Below, piece after piece: positions 12,151-24,068 of a DNA stretch of 64,000 nucleotides; the stretch's first letter is position 1, and every line of letters starts with the position of its first letter. This stretch comes from Deinandra increscens subsp. villosa (Eukaryota; Streptophyta; Magnoliopsida; Asterales; Asteraceae): positions 18,012,729 through 18,076,728 of the forward strand of contig JBCNJP010000017.1 of the NCBI GenBank assembly GCA_039602395.1. The letters are read 5' to 3'. The notes under the pieces are model-generated. The model searched no databases. It worked only from the letters and a program-made list of their open reading frames with translations, and was not told where the DNA came from. The translations under genes were made by a program, and so were the position numbers.

Positions 12151-13456
12151 TGATGTGAGGTTAAAATGTACACTTTATTTTATATTAATCACTCCCTATA
12201 CACACCAAATTGAGTCTAAAGTATATTCATTTAAATAGTTTTGGTGTTTAGTATGTTATGGTGTAACGAGCTTAAATGGTATGATTTAGTGGAGTATGAG
12301 TCGGAATATGTTAACAAGTTATAATTATTGCTAAATATTAATTTAGTTTAATGTGAAAATCTCATAGCATAAAGGTCATGTTTATGGAAATTTTAATATG
12401 AATTTGTGATGTAGGTGAAATGGAATCATATGGCTGGCTCTTTGTGATTGGACATGAAGCATACAACAAAACAAATTGAAAGAATAAATATGCAGGAGCA
12501 GATCACGTGGCTTAGAATTAATTCATAATATGTGAGCCGCCAATATTGAACAAAGTGAATTTGGAGAATTAAGGATCGGGCGGTACGCCCAATAATTTCT
12601 ATTCTACGGCGGTACGCCCACGGGCCGAGTCGGCAGAAAATTAATTGTTTTATTTTTCTAAACCTATTTAAAGGGTGTTTAGGATCTAGTTCGAACCCTA
12701 ATCATCCCCAGCCGCTTTTGGGGTGAGGATTACGAATTTTTCACCTTGTTTAGAGATTTTGAAGTTCTTGAATCATTCGGTACGTTAGTTTAATGCAATC
12801 TTTTATTATGTTTATGCTTGTTTCATTAGCCATGTCTGGCTAATCACCACTAACCGCTTTTGGTGATTGGTTGGTGGATTCGTTCTATGATTAATCTATT
12901 GCTTAACTAGTTGTTCCGGAATACTTGCTACCGTTGAACACCCGCATGCGAAATTGTTTAATTTAACTAGTAACCTAGGGTTTTAGTGGTCCACTGTTTA
13001 TTGATCTAGCACTTTCTTGCGGCAGGACTAATCAGCCCATTAGGAACTTAGGTTGTTAGGTCAAGGAAGCAATTGGGGGGCATGTCTATGTGTCACTAGT
13101 TAGTAATTAGGTTTTTCTAGATCGGTAGCCAACCAGGATCCAGAAGTGGTTAGATTTGTCTCATTTGAATTAAATCAATTTTCTAGGTTAAAGTTAGTTA
13201 CTTTATTAGTTAATTCACCCAATCAATCAAAACAGCCAAGAGGCAATTTAGTGTAATTCCTTAGATTAAATTAGTTTAGTTTAGTTTAGGTCAATCTAGG
13301 TTAGTGACAGTAATCTAGGTTTAGGTAGTTAATTTAGTTAGGTAGTTAAATTCTAAATCACTAGTAACCACTAACTCCCCTGGATTGATACCCTACTTAC
13401 CCTATCTATAGGTTTAAGTTTAGGATTATTTGTAGCGGTCTCGACACCCGTTATCA
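12151..13456 (+). repeat. 3' LTR of the Ty3-like element
   Basis: 1306 bp and near-identical to 7220-8518. It is seven bases longer: six extra bases in the run near 12655 and one extra G near 12980. It is followed by GTGTG. Confidence 0.95.
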
Positions 13457-13461
13457 GTGTG

Positions 13462-13562
13462 AGAGTGCTAGAATCACTAATATGCAAATACAAGGGGTCA
13501 CTAGCCTCAATCTTACTAACAAGGGTAGTAGAAGATGAGACATCCCCGTCATCACCAGCCAT
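13462..13562 (-). pseudogene. N-terminal end of the Copia gag split by the Ty3-like insertion
   Basis: The start codon is at 13562 (minus), beginning MAGDDGDVSSST and reading SDPLYLHISD before the insertion point. The frame resumes at 7214 on the other side of the nested element, in the usual order for a Tnt1/Retrofit-like gag. The GTGTG duplication lies at the break. Confidence 0.85.
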
Positions 13563-14231
13563 CTTAATGATCTTCACAATTCACAGATACACAATAACAC
13601 CAATTAGACAGCAAATAAAGCACACCAGAGAAATCAAACAAAACAAAGAATCACCACCAATAATAGAACACCAGTCAGAGCCAAGTTTCCACACCACTCT
13701 TGGTGGCAGATCAGGGATTAACTGGAGTCTAATCAAAGAAATAACCACAAGAACACACAAGAACAAACAATAACCACACAAAAACATAAAGGAGCGATCT
13801 CACCCAATGCGCCTGAGTTGAATGACCTTCACTTAGGGTCAAAACAACTCAGGCAAGAACAAGCGCATCAATGACTGAACAACACCTCCTAGCTTCCTCA
13901 ACCTTCACTTAGGGTTGAGGTCTTGGAAGACTTGGAGCCACGCCAAGATCTGCTCCACAGGTACGTCTTCAACACCGAAGTCTCAGTCTACACTCAACTA
14001 TAACCACCAAACCTGAGATTGGAACACCGACGATTGAGTTTCCAACCAGAAACCCTAGATCTTACAACTCACAACCAACGGAAGCACCAGAATCGATAAA
14101 GAAAATGATCGCGATGATCAACCGAGTACTGAAACCCTAGATACAAAACTAGGGTTTGAAACAACGAAAAAACCAGATCTCGACGGAAGAATCGACACCG
14201 AGAAGAACTGAGCAACACGATCAGAATGTGA
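13563..14231 (-). other. 5' leader of the minus-strand Copia element
   Basis: About 670 bp between the primer site and the gag start, with no open frame of note. This is the usual position of the packaging leader. Confidence 0.6.
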
Positions 14232-14243
14232 GCTCTAATACCA
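14232..14243 (-). promoter_or_regulatory. Primer-binding site of the minus-strand Copia element
   Basis: Read on the minus strand it is TGGTATTAGAGC, directly abutting the LTR at 14244. It matches the initiator tRNA-Met type with one change. Confidence 0.88.
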
Positions 14244-14700
14244 TGTGAAGTTTGGTGAAACTAAACACGGTAACAACAACAGAATCAAGGAAATAACCGA
14301 ATACGAACGAATTAAAAGAAAAAAACAACAATCAATCTGTACACGATACAATAGAAAGAAGATGTAATCTCTGAAAGATCATCATTGTGATGACCTTGAC
14401 TTATGAACTGAATGAAACGAGCAAAAAAAAGGAGACCTATCACTGAAACCCTAGCAGAGCGAAAGAGATAATGATCGGCTAAGTGAAGAAGCTCGAATGA
14501 CCAAAACCCTAAGCGGAAACTCCTTATATATGGCCCAGCTCCAGCTGCATCCTCCTCCACTCTTGGCCTGCTACAAGCCCATTCCATCCAAGCCCATTTG
14601 TTCTTAACCGAGGCTCACATCTATACAACAAATAAAAACCTTTGTAATATTTGCATAAAATTTGAACTAATAAAAAGAATGGAATTATAACATTTCAACA
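14244..14700 (-). repeat. 5' LTR of the minus-strand Copia element
   Basis: 457 bp, TG...CA on the minus strand (starts TGTTGAAATG at 14700, ends CTTCACA at 14244). A TATATAAG box sits near 14524-14531 (minus), a sensible place for the element promoter. The 3' LTR is not in the window, so the duplication cannot be checked; the base group after the LTR is GTTCC. Confidence 0.85.
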
Positions 14701-15260
14701 GTTCCACCGGAAAGAAAAAAAGAAAAATCGGCAAAGAAATTCCAGAGAAGTTGCAACCACTCCTCGGTGATCATAACCCACTGTCGCCTCCCTTGGACCA
14801 TAGCTGGCCGTCACAGAGCTGTCATCAACATCCATATACGCTCCGGTATCCAACACGGGCCGTCTCCGACGTCGAAGTGTGTTAGGATCAATCGAGTTCA
14901 TCACCACCGCCGCATTCAACCTTCGTTTCGATCCAAGGTATGTCTAAAATCCATTCGTATTAGATCAGTTCCAGTAGCCGTACCCCGTCCAAGCTTTTGT
15001 TGATTTCGCTGGTTACCAATGGCGTCAGGTCGTGTAGGGTTTTTATGTGTTGAAGATGACATCCGACCACTACACAATATATAATTTTCGTTCTCTTTAA
15101 AACCCGATCTTGAGATTGTCTTGGTTGTTTGTTCCATGGGGTGTAACGTTGAGCTCACCGGTTCGAAGCATGTAACCCCAAACCTTTTCTTTCTCTTTTT
15201 TTGAAATCCGGTTTCCAGGCTGCCGTTTATACAAAAACATTTCGCGTGAGACTGTTATCA
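14701..15260. other. Stretch with no assigned gene
   Basis: A minus-strand frame at 14706-14940 reads a plausible but short acidic peptide (VLDTGAYMDVDDSSVTASYG) that I do not recognise. It could be a fragment of a host exon or of a LINE ORF1. Nothing else is supported. Confidence 0.4.
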
Positions 15261-15264
15261 ATTC

Positions 15265-15340
15265 GAACCGCTGGTCCAGTGGTTTTTGACCTATAGGTCA
15301 CGGGTTCGAACCCAGTGACCCCCGTATTTTCTATTTTTAT
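15265..15340 (+). mobile_element. tRNA-derived SINE-like fragment
   Basis: An A-box-like CTGGTCCAGTGGTT is followed by TGACCTATAGGTCAC and a perfect B box GGGTTCGAACCC. A closely similar core is at 62650-62720 (TTGACCTAGAGGTCAC, AGTTCGATC), so this looks like a dispersed pol III-derived repeat and not a tRNA gene. There is no cloverleaf. The ends are unclear. Confidence 0.55.
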
Positions 15341-16099
15341 TGTGTTTTTTTTGCTATTTTGAGCATTACACCCTCTAGAACTTGTACCAAATGGTTTTTA
15401 GTCGTACTTTGAACCCATGGAACCCCCGTAGTGTAACATTTTGGGTTTTCCGATTTGTCAGATCCGACCGTTTGCTTGTATTCGAACCCGTGATCGATAA
15501 TCTAATAAGAGTTATGTTTTCTTTGATGTTTTATATCTCATTTTATGTTATTGGATCCATTATTATGTTCGTTGATTGATTTGGTGTTCGATTTGTCTCT
15601 ATTTCGGATTTTACGCGAACGCGTCACTAATTACGTTTTACCAGGGATTTGATCAATCTAAGCATGTAAGACACTTGTGTGTAATACTAGTTACACACAC
15701 AAGTGAATACAAGTGAATGTTGGTGTGAATTCAAGGTCTAGAACGAAAAGTGAATGTTGGTGTGAATTCAAGATTGAAGTTTTATGATAAATAAAATAAT
15801 ACACAAATTTATACGTATGAATTCACCCTTCTATAAGAAATCAACAATGTTTTGAAGTCCTAACCAACCCAACCGGTTTAAACGTGGACCAGACCCTAAA
15901 CCAGATCGTTTCGATGCGTATAACCGACTGGCAATCAAACCGGGCGGTAAACGCAGTCCAGGTGAGTGAACCGAAAACTGGGGCTACCACCGGACGAAAT
16001 ATTAAGACATTGTTTTGGTGCTTTATTTATAGACTTAAGTCTTACATGAGGTTCATTAAGGCGGCAATGTGGGATATGATGAGTAGGAAATAAGTTATC
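15341..16099. other. Stretch with no assigned gene
   Basis: Nothing coding is supported. A 25-bp direct repeat (AAGTGAATGTTGGTGTGAAT core) occurs at about 15711 and 15750. Confidence 0.5.
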
Positions 16100-16442
16100 A
16101 ACAACTCCTTCGACGAATCATAGGTCAGTTAATTGCTTTGCTTCTGCCAATGTTTGGTCCTCTATTTTGGATTGCACGAATGTTCCTAGGATGACGTTTT
16201 TGTTGATCTCTGATGTGCTTCTTAAAGTCAAGGCGTGGGCCTTTTCGAACAAGATGATTCTTCACATCCTAGGTGTGGTCTATACTACATTTTGGTGCAT
16301 CTGGAAATCTAGAAATGAGAAGGTTTTTGGTGACCAAAATAAAGATACGAAGATGATCATGGGAGAGATTAAACGTTTATCTTTTCTGTGGATTAAAAAT
16401 AGGAGCAACCTTAGCGATACTGATTGGAATTCCTTGGTGTAA
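16100..16442 (+). pseudogene. 3' end of a LINE ORF2 (zf-RVT tail)
   Basis: The frame ending at the stop at 16442 reads the typical last part of a plant L1-type ORF2: FWCIWKSRNEKVFGD followed by IKRLSFLWIKNRS. The same pattern (IWNIWRCRNELVF, IKVLGFLWMSRR) occurs in the other LINE at 24876-25058. The sequence 5' of about 16100 is not LINE-like, so this is a 5'-truncated insertion. It reads on the + strand. Confidence 0.75.
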
Positions 16443-16567
16443 TTTTTCTTTCATTTTTTTCCATATAATCCTAGCTGCTTGCTAATTGCTCATTTTTAAT
16501 ATTGTGTCCGTTAAAAGAAAGTGATAACTATGAAATATTAGAAATGCCTTAACGTTTGTCTAACATT

Positions 16568-17123
16568 GATTTTTTTCAGGAATGAGATTTCTTTTCCCAA
16601 AACATTACAAAGATGGTTTCTCTAAAAAAAAAGTGTTTTCGTGGTTGCTAACCACGAGTTGTGGTTTGGTGTCAGGTTTGGGAGGCTCGGTGGAACCAAG
16701 CCATTTCATGTGGGTCAACTCGTGGTTGCTAACCATGAGTTTGGGTTTTGAAACCCTACTCATGGTTGCTAGAAATATTTGTTCTGATAAGGTGTTGATA
16801 GATGTATGAAGTTATATGATAGATAAATCTACAGATCGACCTACCTGACAACTTGTGGTTAGCAACCATGACTAAGGTTTCAAAACCAAAACTCGCGGTT
16901 AGCAACCACGACTTGGCCCCACATGTAATGGTTCAGTTCCACTGAGCCTCCCCAAACTTGACACCAAACCATAACTCGTGGTTAGCAACCACGAAAACAT
17001 CTTTTTTTTATAATTTTTTTTTATGAAACCTTTTTTGTAATGTTTTATAGAAAAAGTCTCATTCCTAAAAAAAAGTTTTTGTAATGTTTTATAAAGAAAG
17101 TCTCATTCCTAAAAAAAAAGTTC
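16568..17123. mobile_element. Foldback MITE with MULE-like target duplication
   Basis: The two halves are inverted copies of each other around about 16810-16840, so the whole 556-bp unit can fold into one hairpin. The ends read GATTTTTTTCAGGAATGAGA and, inverted, GAACTTTTTTTTTAGGAATG. The flanking direct repeat GTCTAACATT is at 16558-16567 and 17124-17133, of which nine bases would fit a Mutator-like element. The right end carries a second tandem copy of its terminal 45 bp. Inside are six small palindromes of the form CGTGGTT-GCT-AACCACG. Confidence 0.88.
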
Positions 17124-17137
17124 GTCTAACATTAGAC

Positions 17138-17782
17138 TAGGCCTGTAAACGAACCGAACGAACATGACCAAGGGCATGTTCGTGTTTGTTCATTTAACTT
17201 TAAGCGAATATGAACACGAATACGAACATTAGTCGAACAAAAATTTTCTTGTTCGTGTTCGTTCATTAAGGAAATGGTCATGTTCGTGTTCGTTTATGTT
17301 CGTTCGTTTAAGACTAAACGAGCAGTTCACGAACATAAACGAACATAATTTTATATGAACACAAATTTAAGCGAACATAAAGAACCACACCTTGTTTCCA
17401 ACAATGTCAATAATCAAGAAAAACATCTAAACGAATGGTTCAAATGTTCATAAATCATTCCAAAATCGATAAACACTCATCCAACAATCTTAATTTAAGT
17501 ATTTTATTAATAAAATTTCTTATATAATAAACGTAAATGAACATAATCGAACATAAACGAACACACATACATTAACATAAATAAATGAACATAAACGAAC
17601 GTTTACGAACATAAATGAACGAACGAGACAGTTGTTCATTTGTTCATGTTCGTTCATTTAATTAAATGAACAAAAAAAATTTGTTCGTGTTCGTTCATTT
17701 AATAAATAAACGAACATAAACGAACTTTCCGTCAAACAGTTCACGAACTATTCACTGAACATTTGGTTCGTTTACATGTCTA
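17138..17782. mobile_element. hAT-type MITE rich in GAACGAACA words
   Basis: Terminal inverted repeats TAGGCCTGTAAACGAACC and, inverted from the right end, TAGACATGTAAACGAACC. The 8-bp flanking repeat is CATTAGAC (17130-17137) and CATTAGGC (17783-17790), seven of eight identical, as expected for hAT. The interior is low-complexity, built from TTCGTGTTCG and GAACATAAACGAAC words in both orientations. There is no ORF. Confidence 0.85.
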
Positions 17783-18124
17783 CATTAGGCCAATCAAATG
17801 GATTTGAATACAAATCCCATGTCCTTCCTAAATGGTGTGTCAATCCTTGTGTTTTAATACTTAAAACATGATTCTCAATTCATTTCACAAATTAAAAAAT
17901 TAGAAAATATTTGTATACCCACAACTAAATTGTTATTATCACAGTAAGCTTTTGGATAGTGGATTTACTCTGAGATGAATGAGAACGCTGAGTCATCATA
18001 TTTCAGATTACTAGATGAAAGAGATAACCATTTAGAATTAAGGGACCGGTCATCTGAGGATTTAATGTTAAAAAAAAATTGAAATCTATATTTATACAAT
18101 ATCAAAATAGCTATATATTTTTAT

Positions 18125-19143
18125 GAGTAAATTACAGATTACGTCCTTTATAGTTATCAAATTATGGATTTTAACCTTTCTTAAAACTAATTACACGAGA
18201 CAACCTTTAAAGTTATTTTCTTTTCAGAATTGGACCTTTTCATTAACTGGCATCCAAATTAACCGTTAAGTGGGCACATGATTGGCACATGCTAGGATAA
18301 AAGGGTAATTTTACCCTTAAAAAAACCCCGTCGTGATAAACCTTTAAAAATTGATAGACCGTTATTTCTTTTGAACTACGATCCCATAAAACCACCCCTT
18401 GATTAAACGCTTGCTCCTCCAAGAAATTGGGAACCATAGAAAAATCGATCATTCGCTCATCACTCCTTCCAGATGAAATTGAAGCTGTGTACCGTAAGCT
18501 TATGAATGTTGCTTCTTTGAATTTAGTTTTAAGGAACATAGATTCAATTTCATGTTACCTTTAAATCATGGGGGCAATTTCACTCATCCTGATCAAGTAT
18601 TAAAATTGATGTAAAGAAAAATGATGCTCATGTTAGTTTTAAGGAAAACGATCATTTTCATACTTTTAACTCGAGGCGGATCGAGATGATTGGAATGTAC
18701 AAAGATGAAGGGATCGAGATTTTGAAAGAAAAAAATAGAGAGAATGCTTCACAGTTCACGAGGTCGAGATAGATGAATGTGTTGGGGATTATGAATATTG
18801 AAAAAGAGATAATGGTTCAAGATTTTAAAGATGTAAAGGACCTAAAAATCGTGTCTTTATAAATGAAAGAAGATGATTGTGAGATTGTTTTTTTTTTAAA
18901 TAATAAAATAAAATAAAACGATCGGGATTATAGGTGTTGGGTTTTTTTTAGGGTAAAATTACCTTTATACCCTAGCATGTGCCAATCATATGCCCACTTA
19001 ACGGTTAATTTGGATGCCAGTTAGTGAAAAGGTTCATTTCTGAAAAGAAAATAACTTTAAAGGTTGTCTTGTGTAATTAGTTTTTATAAAAGTTATAATC
19101 CATAATTTCAATAACTATAAAGGACGTAATCCGTAGTTTACTC
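18125..19143. mobile_element. MULE-type element, 1.0 kb, with TIRs of about 210 bp
   Basis: The left end GAGTAAATTACAGATTACGT and the inverted right end GAGTAAACTACGGATTACGT open a long inverted repeat that stays alignable for about 210 bp. The perfect 9-bp duplication TATTTTTAT is at 18116-18124 and 19144-19152. The middle (18340-18930) does not pair with itself and carries a 98-codon minus-strand frame (18243-18539), possibly captured sequence. No transposase. Confidence 0.9.
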
Positions 19144-19356
19144 TATTTTTATAGTCTACTAGGTATGAGGTCGTCCAATTCTCGAAACCGGTTCAACCAA
19201 TCCGATCAATGAACCGGTAACGATATCCGTCAGACCATTTTCGTGTCACTTCTCTACAAATTTGATTAAAATAAAGTAAAAAATCCGTTCCAAATTAACG
19301 TAATAATTATATTATTGGCGTGATAGAGTCCACCGACCCACCACACCGGCTCGTGA

Positions 19357-19371
19357 TATAGAGATATAAGC
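19357..19371 (+). promoter_or_regulatory. Possible TATA element of the Yip1 gene
   Basis: The A/T run GATATAGAGATATAAG lies about 150 bp before the start codon. Transcription would then begin near 19390-19400, giving a 5' UTR of about 120 bases. This is placement only. Confidence 0.35.
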
Positions 19372-19513
19372 GGGTGGCGTAATTGAGCCATAGAGAGAGA
19401 CAAAAGACAAAGCGAACACAGATCTGTTCGTCCGGCCGGCCGATCTACCGGAGCTAACAAGAGATCAACGGAGATCCACAATTAAATCCTCTCCAGATTA
19501 GTTGATCGGAAAG

Positions 19514-22500
19514 ATGATGTCCGGAAATTACACAACCATAGACCACCAGAACGTTTCTGGATCTGTTCCTGTAAATCTCATTTCTTCTTCTTCTTCTTCA
19601 ATTGCGTTTTTCGCATTGGTACTAGATCTGAACCCTAATTTCTTGTTTTGACCGATTGCAGGCTGTTTCAGATTCTCCGGGACAAGTCTCTGTGAAATTT
19701 AACGGTACTTTTACGCGTTTCGCCCCTTTCCTTCAAATTCGTGTAGATTTCTTCGATTTCGTGTGAGTTTTTTTATGTGTAACTAGTTAATTGGTTGTTG
19801 CAGATACAACTTTACAAACTTTTCCTCCGTCTGGAGCACAAGGGAAGATCTCAGCCGCTGCTGGACCGCCTCGTGATGCCGATGGTATGTGTTTTGAATC
19901 TCCTTACAATGTGATTTGTTTGAACTTTCTACAGCAATGTTGTAATCACAATTGACTTTTTTTTGCCAGATTTATGTTTATCTAGTTCGATTACTTTAAA
20001 TGCATATAATGTTCATCGTGTTCTTAGGAGCTCAGATTGATAACATTTTTTTATTTCTTCTGGCTTTGAATATTTATAAGTTCATAAATCATAAGGAGTG
20101 CATGATATGTCTTGATTTTTTGTGATTGAAGCACTAGTCAATTGGATAGCAACACTTATATATTAAATCCTTCAAGCCACCGACAAATTAGTTTGATCTT
20201 TAGGCTCAGGGATGGGATCTTTTGATATGCAACTATGCAACTCTATATTAGAGGATTATTGGTGCCATTACCTTTACCTATGGTTAGGAATTACCCTCAG
20301 GGATAAGATCTTTCGAATATGATGTCTTAATGGATGCTCTTGATGCCATACCTTACCATGGATAGGAATTAATGCTACTTGAATAACAGTATTAAATTAT
20401 TAAGTTTCTCTAGGCCTATATTATGTATGTATATATATTTTATATTTTAATATTGCACAACTTTTGTGTTGGATGTGGACTTTTACCTGCGCCTAGGCGA
20501 CCAACGAGCCCCTTGGGTCTTGCTCCTTTGGCTACGTAGTATAGAGATTAGAGAACATGTCTACGATCAAAGTAAAGTCTGTTAAAGTACATGTAGATGG
20601 GCAGCAAGATAATATTGCATGTAGAAGCGAGTGGAGTGAACACAGGCTAGGGTTTTTGGGTAAGTAAAGTAACCTTCTTTTGTGCTGTTGAATCCAACAC
20701 TCTGTTGCTGGTTTCTATTTACACTTTGATAGGAATTGCCAATCAAGGAAAGAAATATGTTTGTAATCATGGAGTACATCTATTAAATATACCTCGTTCC
20801 CTGCTTATTGAAGTTCTTAAAGAGCTAATAACTCCAGACTCTGAGGAGGGAAACAAACACTCTGGTTTGGACATTATTTTTCTTTGCTAAGGTAATCTGG
20901 TAGGTAATCTGGTATAGAATAAGTTGAAAATTCATTTGCAAAACATCATATTATAGAAGTCATAATCATGTTTGTGATGGGTTTGAAAGTAACTCAAGGG
21001 ATGACACAGTGGAAATTTTATGTACCCTTCTGCTACAGATAGGTAGCAAAAAAAAAGGTTATGAAAGCAGCATCTCAATAGTTTTAGCCTGCATTTCTAG
21101 CATACTAATTCTCCTTTTTTTTGTTTCCTGTAGTTGTGTTGTTGTACTTCAACATATTTGTTTTTGTTTTCTTCAAGGGACAATGATTGACCTATATTGC
21201 AGATACTTTCTCAAAGCCGGTATCTGGTTCTGGCTCACCGGAAACACCATCAACTGGTGGTTGGTTTAAGATATTCACAATTGCTGCTTACCAGCCTTAT
21301 TTTGATGTCGACACGTCTGATGTTTTAGAAAGGATCAAAGATTCTCTCTTGCCTTTTGGTGGGAGCTTTAATGAGAAAACTGCAAGCAACCCAGATTTGT
21401 AAGTTGATTTTTCTTTCAGATTTAGATTATTTCTGAGATTAAAATTATAAGATTTAAGTTACACTTAAAAGTAAACAATAATATATTAAAATCTCTAATT
21501 ACAAATATGATCAGGTATGGACCTTTCTGGATATGCACTACCTTAATCTTTGTAGCAGCTTCAATCAGTACATTTGCGACTTACTTGGCCCACAAGTTAC
21601 AACATAAAGAGTGGAACTATGATATTAATCTGGTAACATGGTCTGCTGGTGTGTTCTATGGCTATGTCCTTGTTGTCCCTCTATGCTTGTATGTAATTCT
21701 CAAGTACTTCTCCGCACCCTCGACCCTTGTTCAGCTATTCTGTCTATATGGATACTCCCTGTTTATCTTCATTCCAGCAATGGTAAGTTCCTCAATAACT
21801 TCTTTGTTGCATAAATTTAGATAACCGTTTTTACATCATAATTAGGGTAATGGCAAAAATGATTATGAATTTATGATTCTGATTTTTTTTATCTAGTGTT
21901 AAACAATACCAGTGGCAATTTTGACATGTTTACTTTTGAGTGGGTCGGTGTGCATTATGTTTTATCACTAACATGTAAAACATGTGAAATAGAAAAAATT
22001 ATAGTTAGAAAGGTAATGGAAGTAAAGTCTTCCAAAGTATATTTTTATGCATAAACCTCATAAGCTGATTTATAAAAAGTTAACTTATTATAGAAATCTT
22101 GTTATTTCTAGGGGTTATAACGAGCTGAGCTCGAGCTCGAGCTTGGCTCGTTTACCTTTACATAGCTCAAGCTCGGCTCGTGCGTATTTTTCAAGCTCGA
22201 GCATGGATTTGACTCATTTGTTGTTTATCAGTTATTTTGTTTTTATGCATATATAAATACTTTTATATATATTTACAATTATAATCTTATAAATATAACA
22301 CTATCTATACCGATACTAATATTTTATTCAATATATTTAATAAAACTTGTCATATTTTTATAAATAATATGCTTGTTTAGACACGCAAGCCTAGTTAAGC
22401 TCGGTGTATGAAATTCCTGCTCAGACTTGTTTATTAAATGAGCTACAATTTAGGTTCAAGTCCTGCTCGCATCAAGCTTTTAGTGAGCCAGTCCTAAGTA

Positions 22501-22919
22501 GCTCACGAGCGGCTCGGCTCATTTACACCTCTAGTTATTTCGTTATCATATTTAGCTCACTAAAATCGTCCCAGACTGTTCCAAATCTCGAACAAAAGTT
22601 ATGGGTCTGACTTGTTGGCTAACTTGTTGATTTTGCCATCTCTCCTAAAAATATTAGGGATTTGGAGAAAGTTTATGTTTTGATAGACTGTTTATTTGGG
22701 GGTTAAATGCAGTGCTTATCAGTTATACCGGTGGAGATGGTCAGATGGGTGATAACGGGTGTGGCGGGGATCATGTCAGCGATGTTTGTGGCACTGAACC
22801 TGCGGAACCACATCGTGTCGGCTGGTGAAAGGTGGTTCCTAATCGTGGCGGGAATATTCCTGTTGCAGTTGGCTCTCTCCATTGTACTTAAGCTCTATTT
22901 GTTCAATGTGAGTGTGTAG
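19514..22919 (+). CDS. Yip1-domain integral membrane protein (YIPF1/2-like), six exons
   Basis: Exons by splice sites and frame: 19514-19570, 19662-19704, 19804-19884, 21203-21398, 21515-21782, 22713-22919. The sum is 852 nt, 283 residues plus TAG. All introns are GT-AG and phases agree. The start ATGATGTCC is the first ATG after the UTR. Residues 1-95 are soluble and Ser/Pro/Gly rich. The segment PYFDVDTSDVLERIKDSLLP leads to the Yip1 domain, with the hallmark DLYGPFW, then about five hydrophobic helices, including LVTWSAGVFYGYVLVVPLCL, LFCLYGYSLFIFIPA and WFLIVAGIFLLQLALS. Family members sit in Golgi/early endosome membranes and bind Rab GTPases in vesicle traffic; this role is inferred from family. 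The third intron is 1.3 kb and the fifth holds a hAT MITE. The gene looks intact. Confidence 0.93.
22109..22533. mobile_element. hAT-type MITE in the last intron of the Yip1 gene
   Basis: The left end TAGGGGTTATAACGAGC and the inverted right end TAGAGGTGTAAATGAGCC match each other. The perfect 8-bp duplication GTTATTTC is at 22101-22108 and 22534-22541. The sequence near both ends is made of GAGCTCGAGC/GGCTCG words that pair across the element. It has the same general style as 17138-17782 but a different interior. Confidence 0.9.
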
Positions 22920-24068
22920 TGTTTTTGTTTCTTACAGCAACAATTGTAGTAGGGGAGTTAGAGTAAATGTGAACTTAAAAGAGTTGTTGAAAATTTGAAT
23001 GTCCCCTATGGACAGAAAATATATAAATATATTTTTTATATTCTATTTTGATTATATAAAAATAAATTCATTATGTTATCATTTTTTGTTGTTTCTATTT
23101 CGTGACTTCTAAAAGTTATTGCGAACTTAGAAAAGAATGTCCAAAACGCCACAATTAAAGGTGTAGGAGGGTAGCAATGGTGGTTGAAGGAGTCAGCGAG
23201 CGGTGGTGCGCAATGAGGGTAGTCGCCCGTGAATGATAGAGCAGAATAGCCAGTTGAGGATTAGTGGTGGTTGTGAATGGCAGGGGTGGCACCACCCGTC
23301 GGAGGTGGGCAATGATGGAGGAGGATGACTATGGGCAGTGGTACCGCTATTGGGATTCGGGGTTCAGAAATACTTAATGTTGAAAAATCCAAAATTATTA
23401 AGTAAAAGGGGGTGTAATTTAGCCATTAAAAAAAAATTTGATTAGTTCTTTAGTGCTCCCACCACATGGTTATATTGGTAACTAGTTTAAAGCTACTTGT
23501 ATGTTGCGACAGACGTATCTGTGAACATTAAGAGTATGACCAAGCGTTGTGACGGTCACAGTGTTTAGCGTTTACCAAACATGCTAGTCGACAAAAGAAT
23601 TGAAAAATACACTTTAAAAAAGGTCTCGCAAAAGTTATAGACCGAAAGAATAGAATTTTAAAATTATCAAATATAGATTCGTAAGAAAAATATATCTTAA
23701 AAAGTTTGTTTGAACACTTGCGAAACATAAAGATTGTTAACAAAAAGAAACGGAACAATGAAGTCACACCACGTGTTGCGACGGTCGTAGTTTTAAGCGT
23801 TTCATCTATAGGGACGTCGAAAATAATCTGGCAATCAATATATATAAAACTTTTTTAAAAGTCAAAGTCAACAGCAAAGCAAGCAAGTAAACTTGTTCTT
23901 TGTTGACTTGCTATTTAATATATAGATAATGTAGTTTTCAGAACTTTTTGGAAAAAAAAAATCTACGTGACATAGATTCAAATCTTCAGCTCGATTAAAA
24001 ACTAAGCCGAGCTTGAGCTCAGAATTTCAGCTTGGTCTAGAATTTGAATCAAGCTAAGCCAGCACGGT
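22920..24068. other. 3' flank of the Yip1 gene and intergenic DNA
   Basis: AATAAA-like signals lie near 23064 in an A/T-rich stretch that could end the transcript. 23150-23350 is a G-rich degenerate stretch (GGTGG words). No gene is supported in the rest. Confidence 0.5.

Larger units (their letters stand above)
7220..13456 (+). mobile_element. Non-autonomous Ty3-like LTR retrotransposon, 6.2 kb, inserted in Copia gag
   Basis: LTRs at 7220-8518 and 12151-13456 start TGATGTGAGG and end CCGTTATCA. They differ mainly by a 6-base and a 1-base indel. The target duplication GTGTG is at 7215-7219 and 13457-13461. A primer site TGGCGCCGTTGCCGGGGA (8522-8539) is of the type found in plant Ty3/gypsy elements. 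After the ORF come two blocks I know from plant Ty3-type elements: CGCTTCCTGGGAGGCAACCC near 10500 and GAGGGCAATG...GTGTGGGGAGGGG near 10920. No protease, RT, RNase H or integrase is present, so the element depends on another for movement. Confidence 0.92.

Noticed and set aside
15280..15325. Possible tRNA gene (perfect B box)
   Set aside because: Only A and B boxes are present; no acceptor stem or anticodon arm pairs. A SINE origin is more likely.
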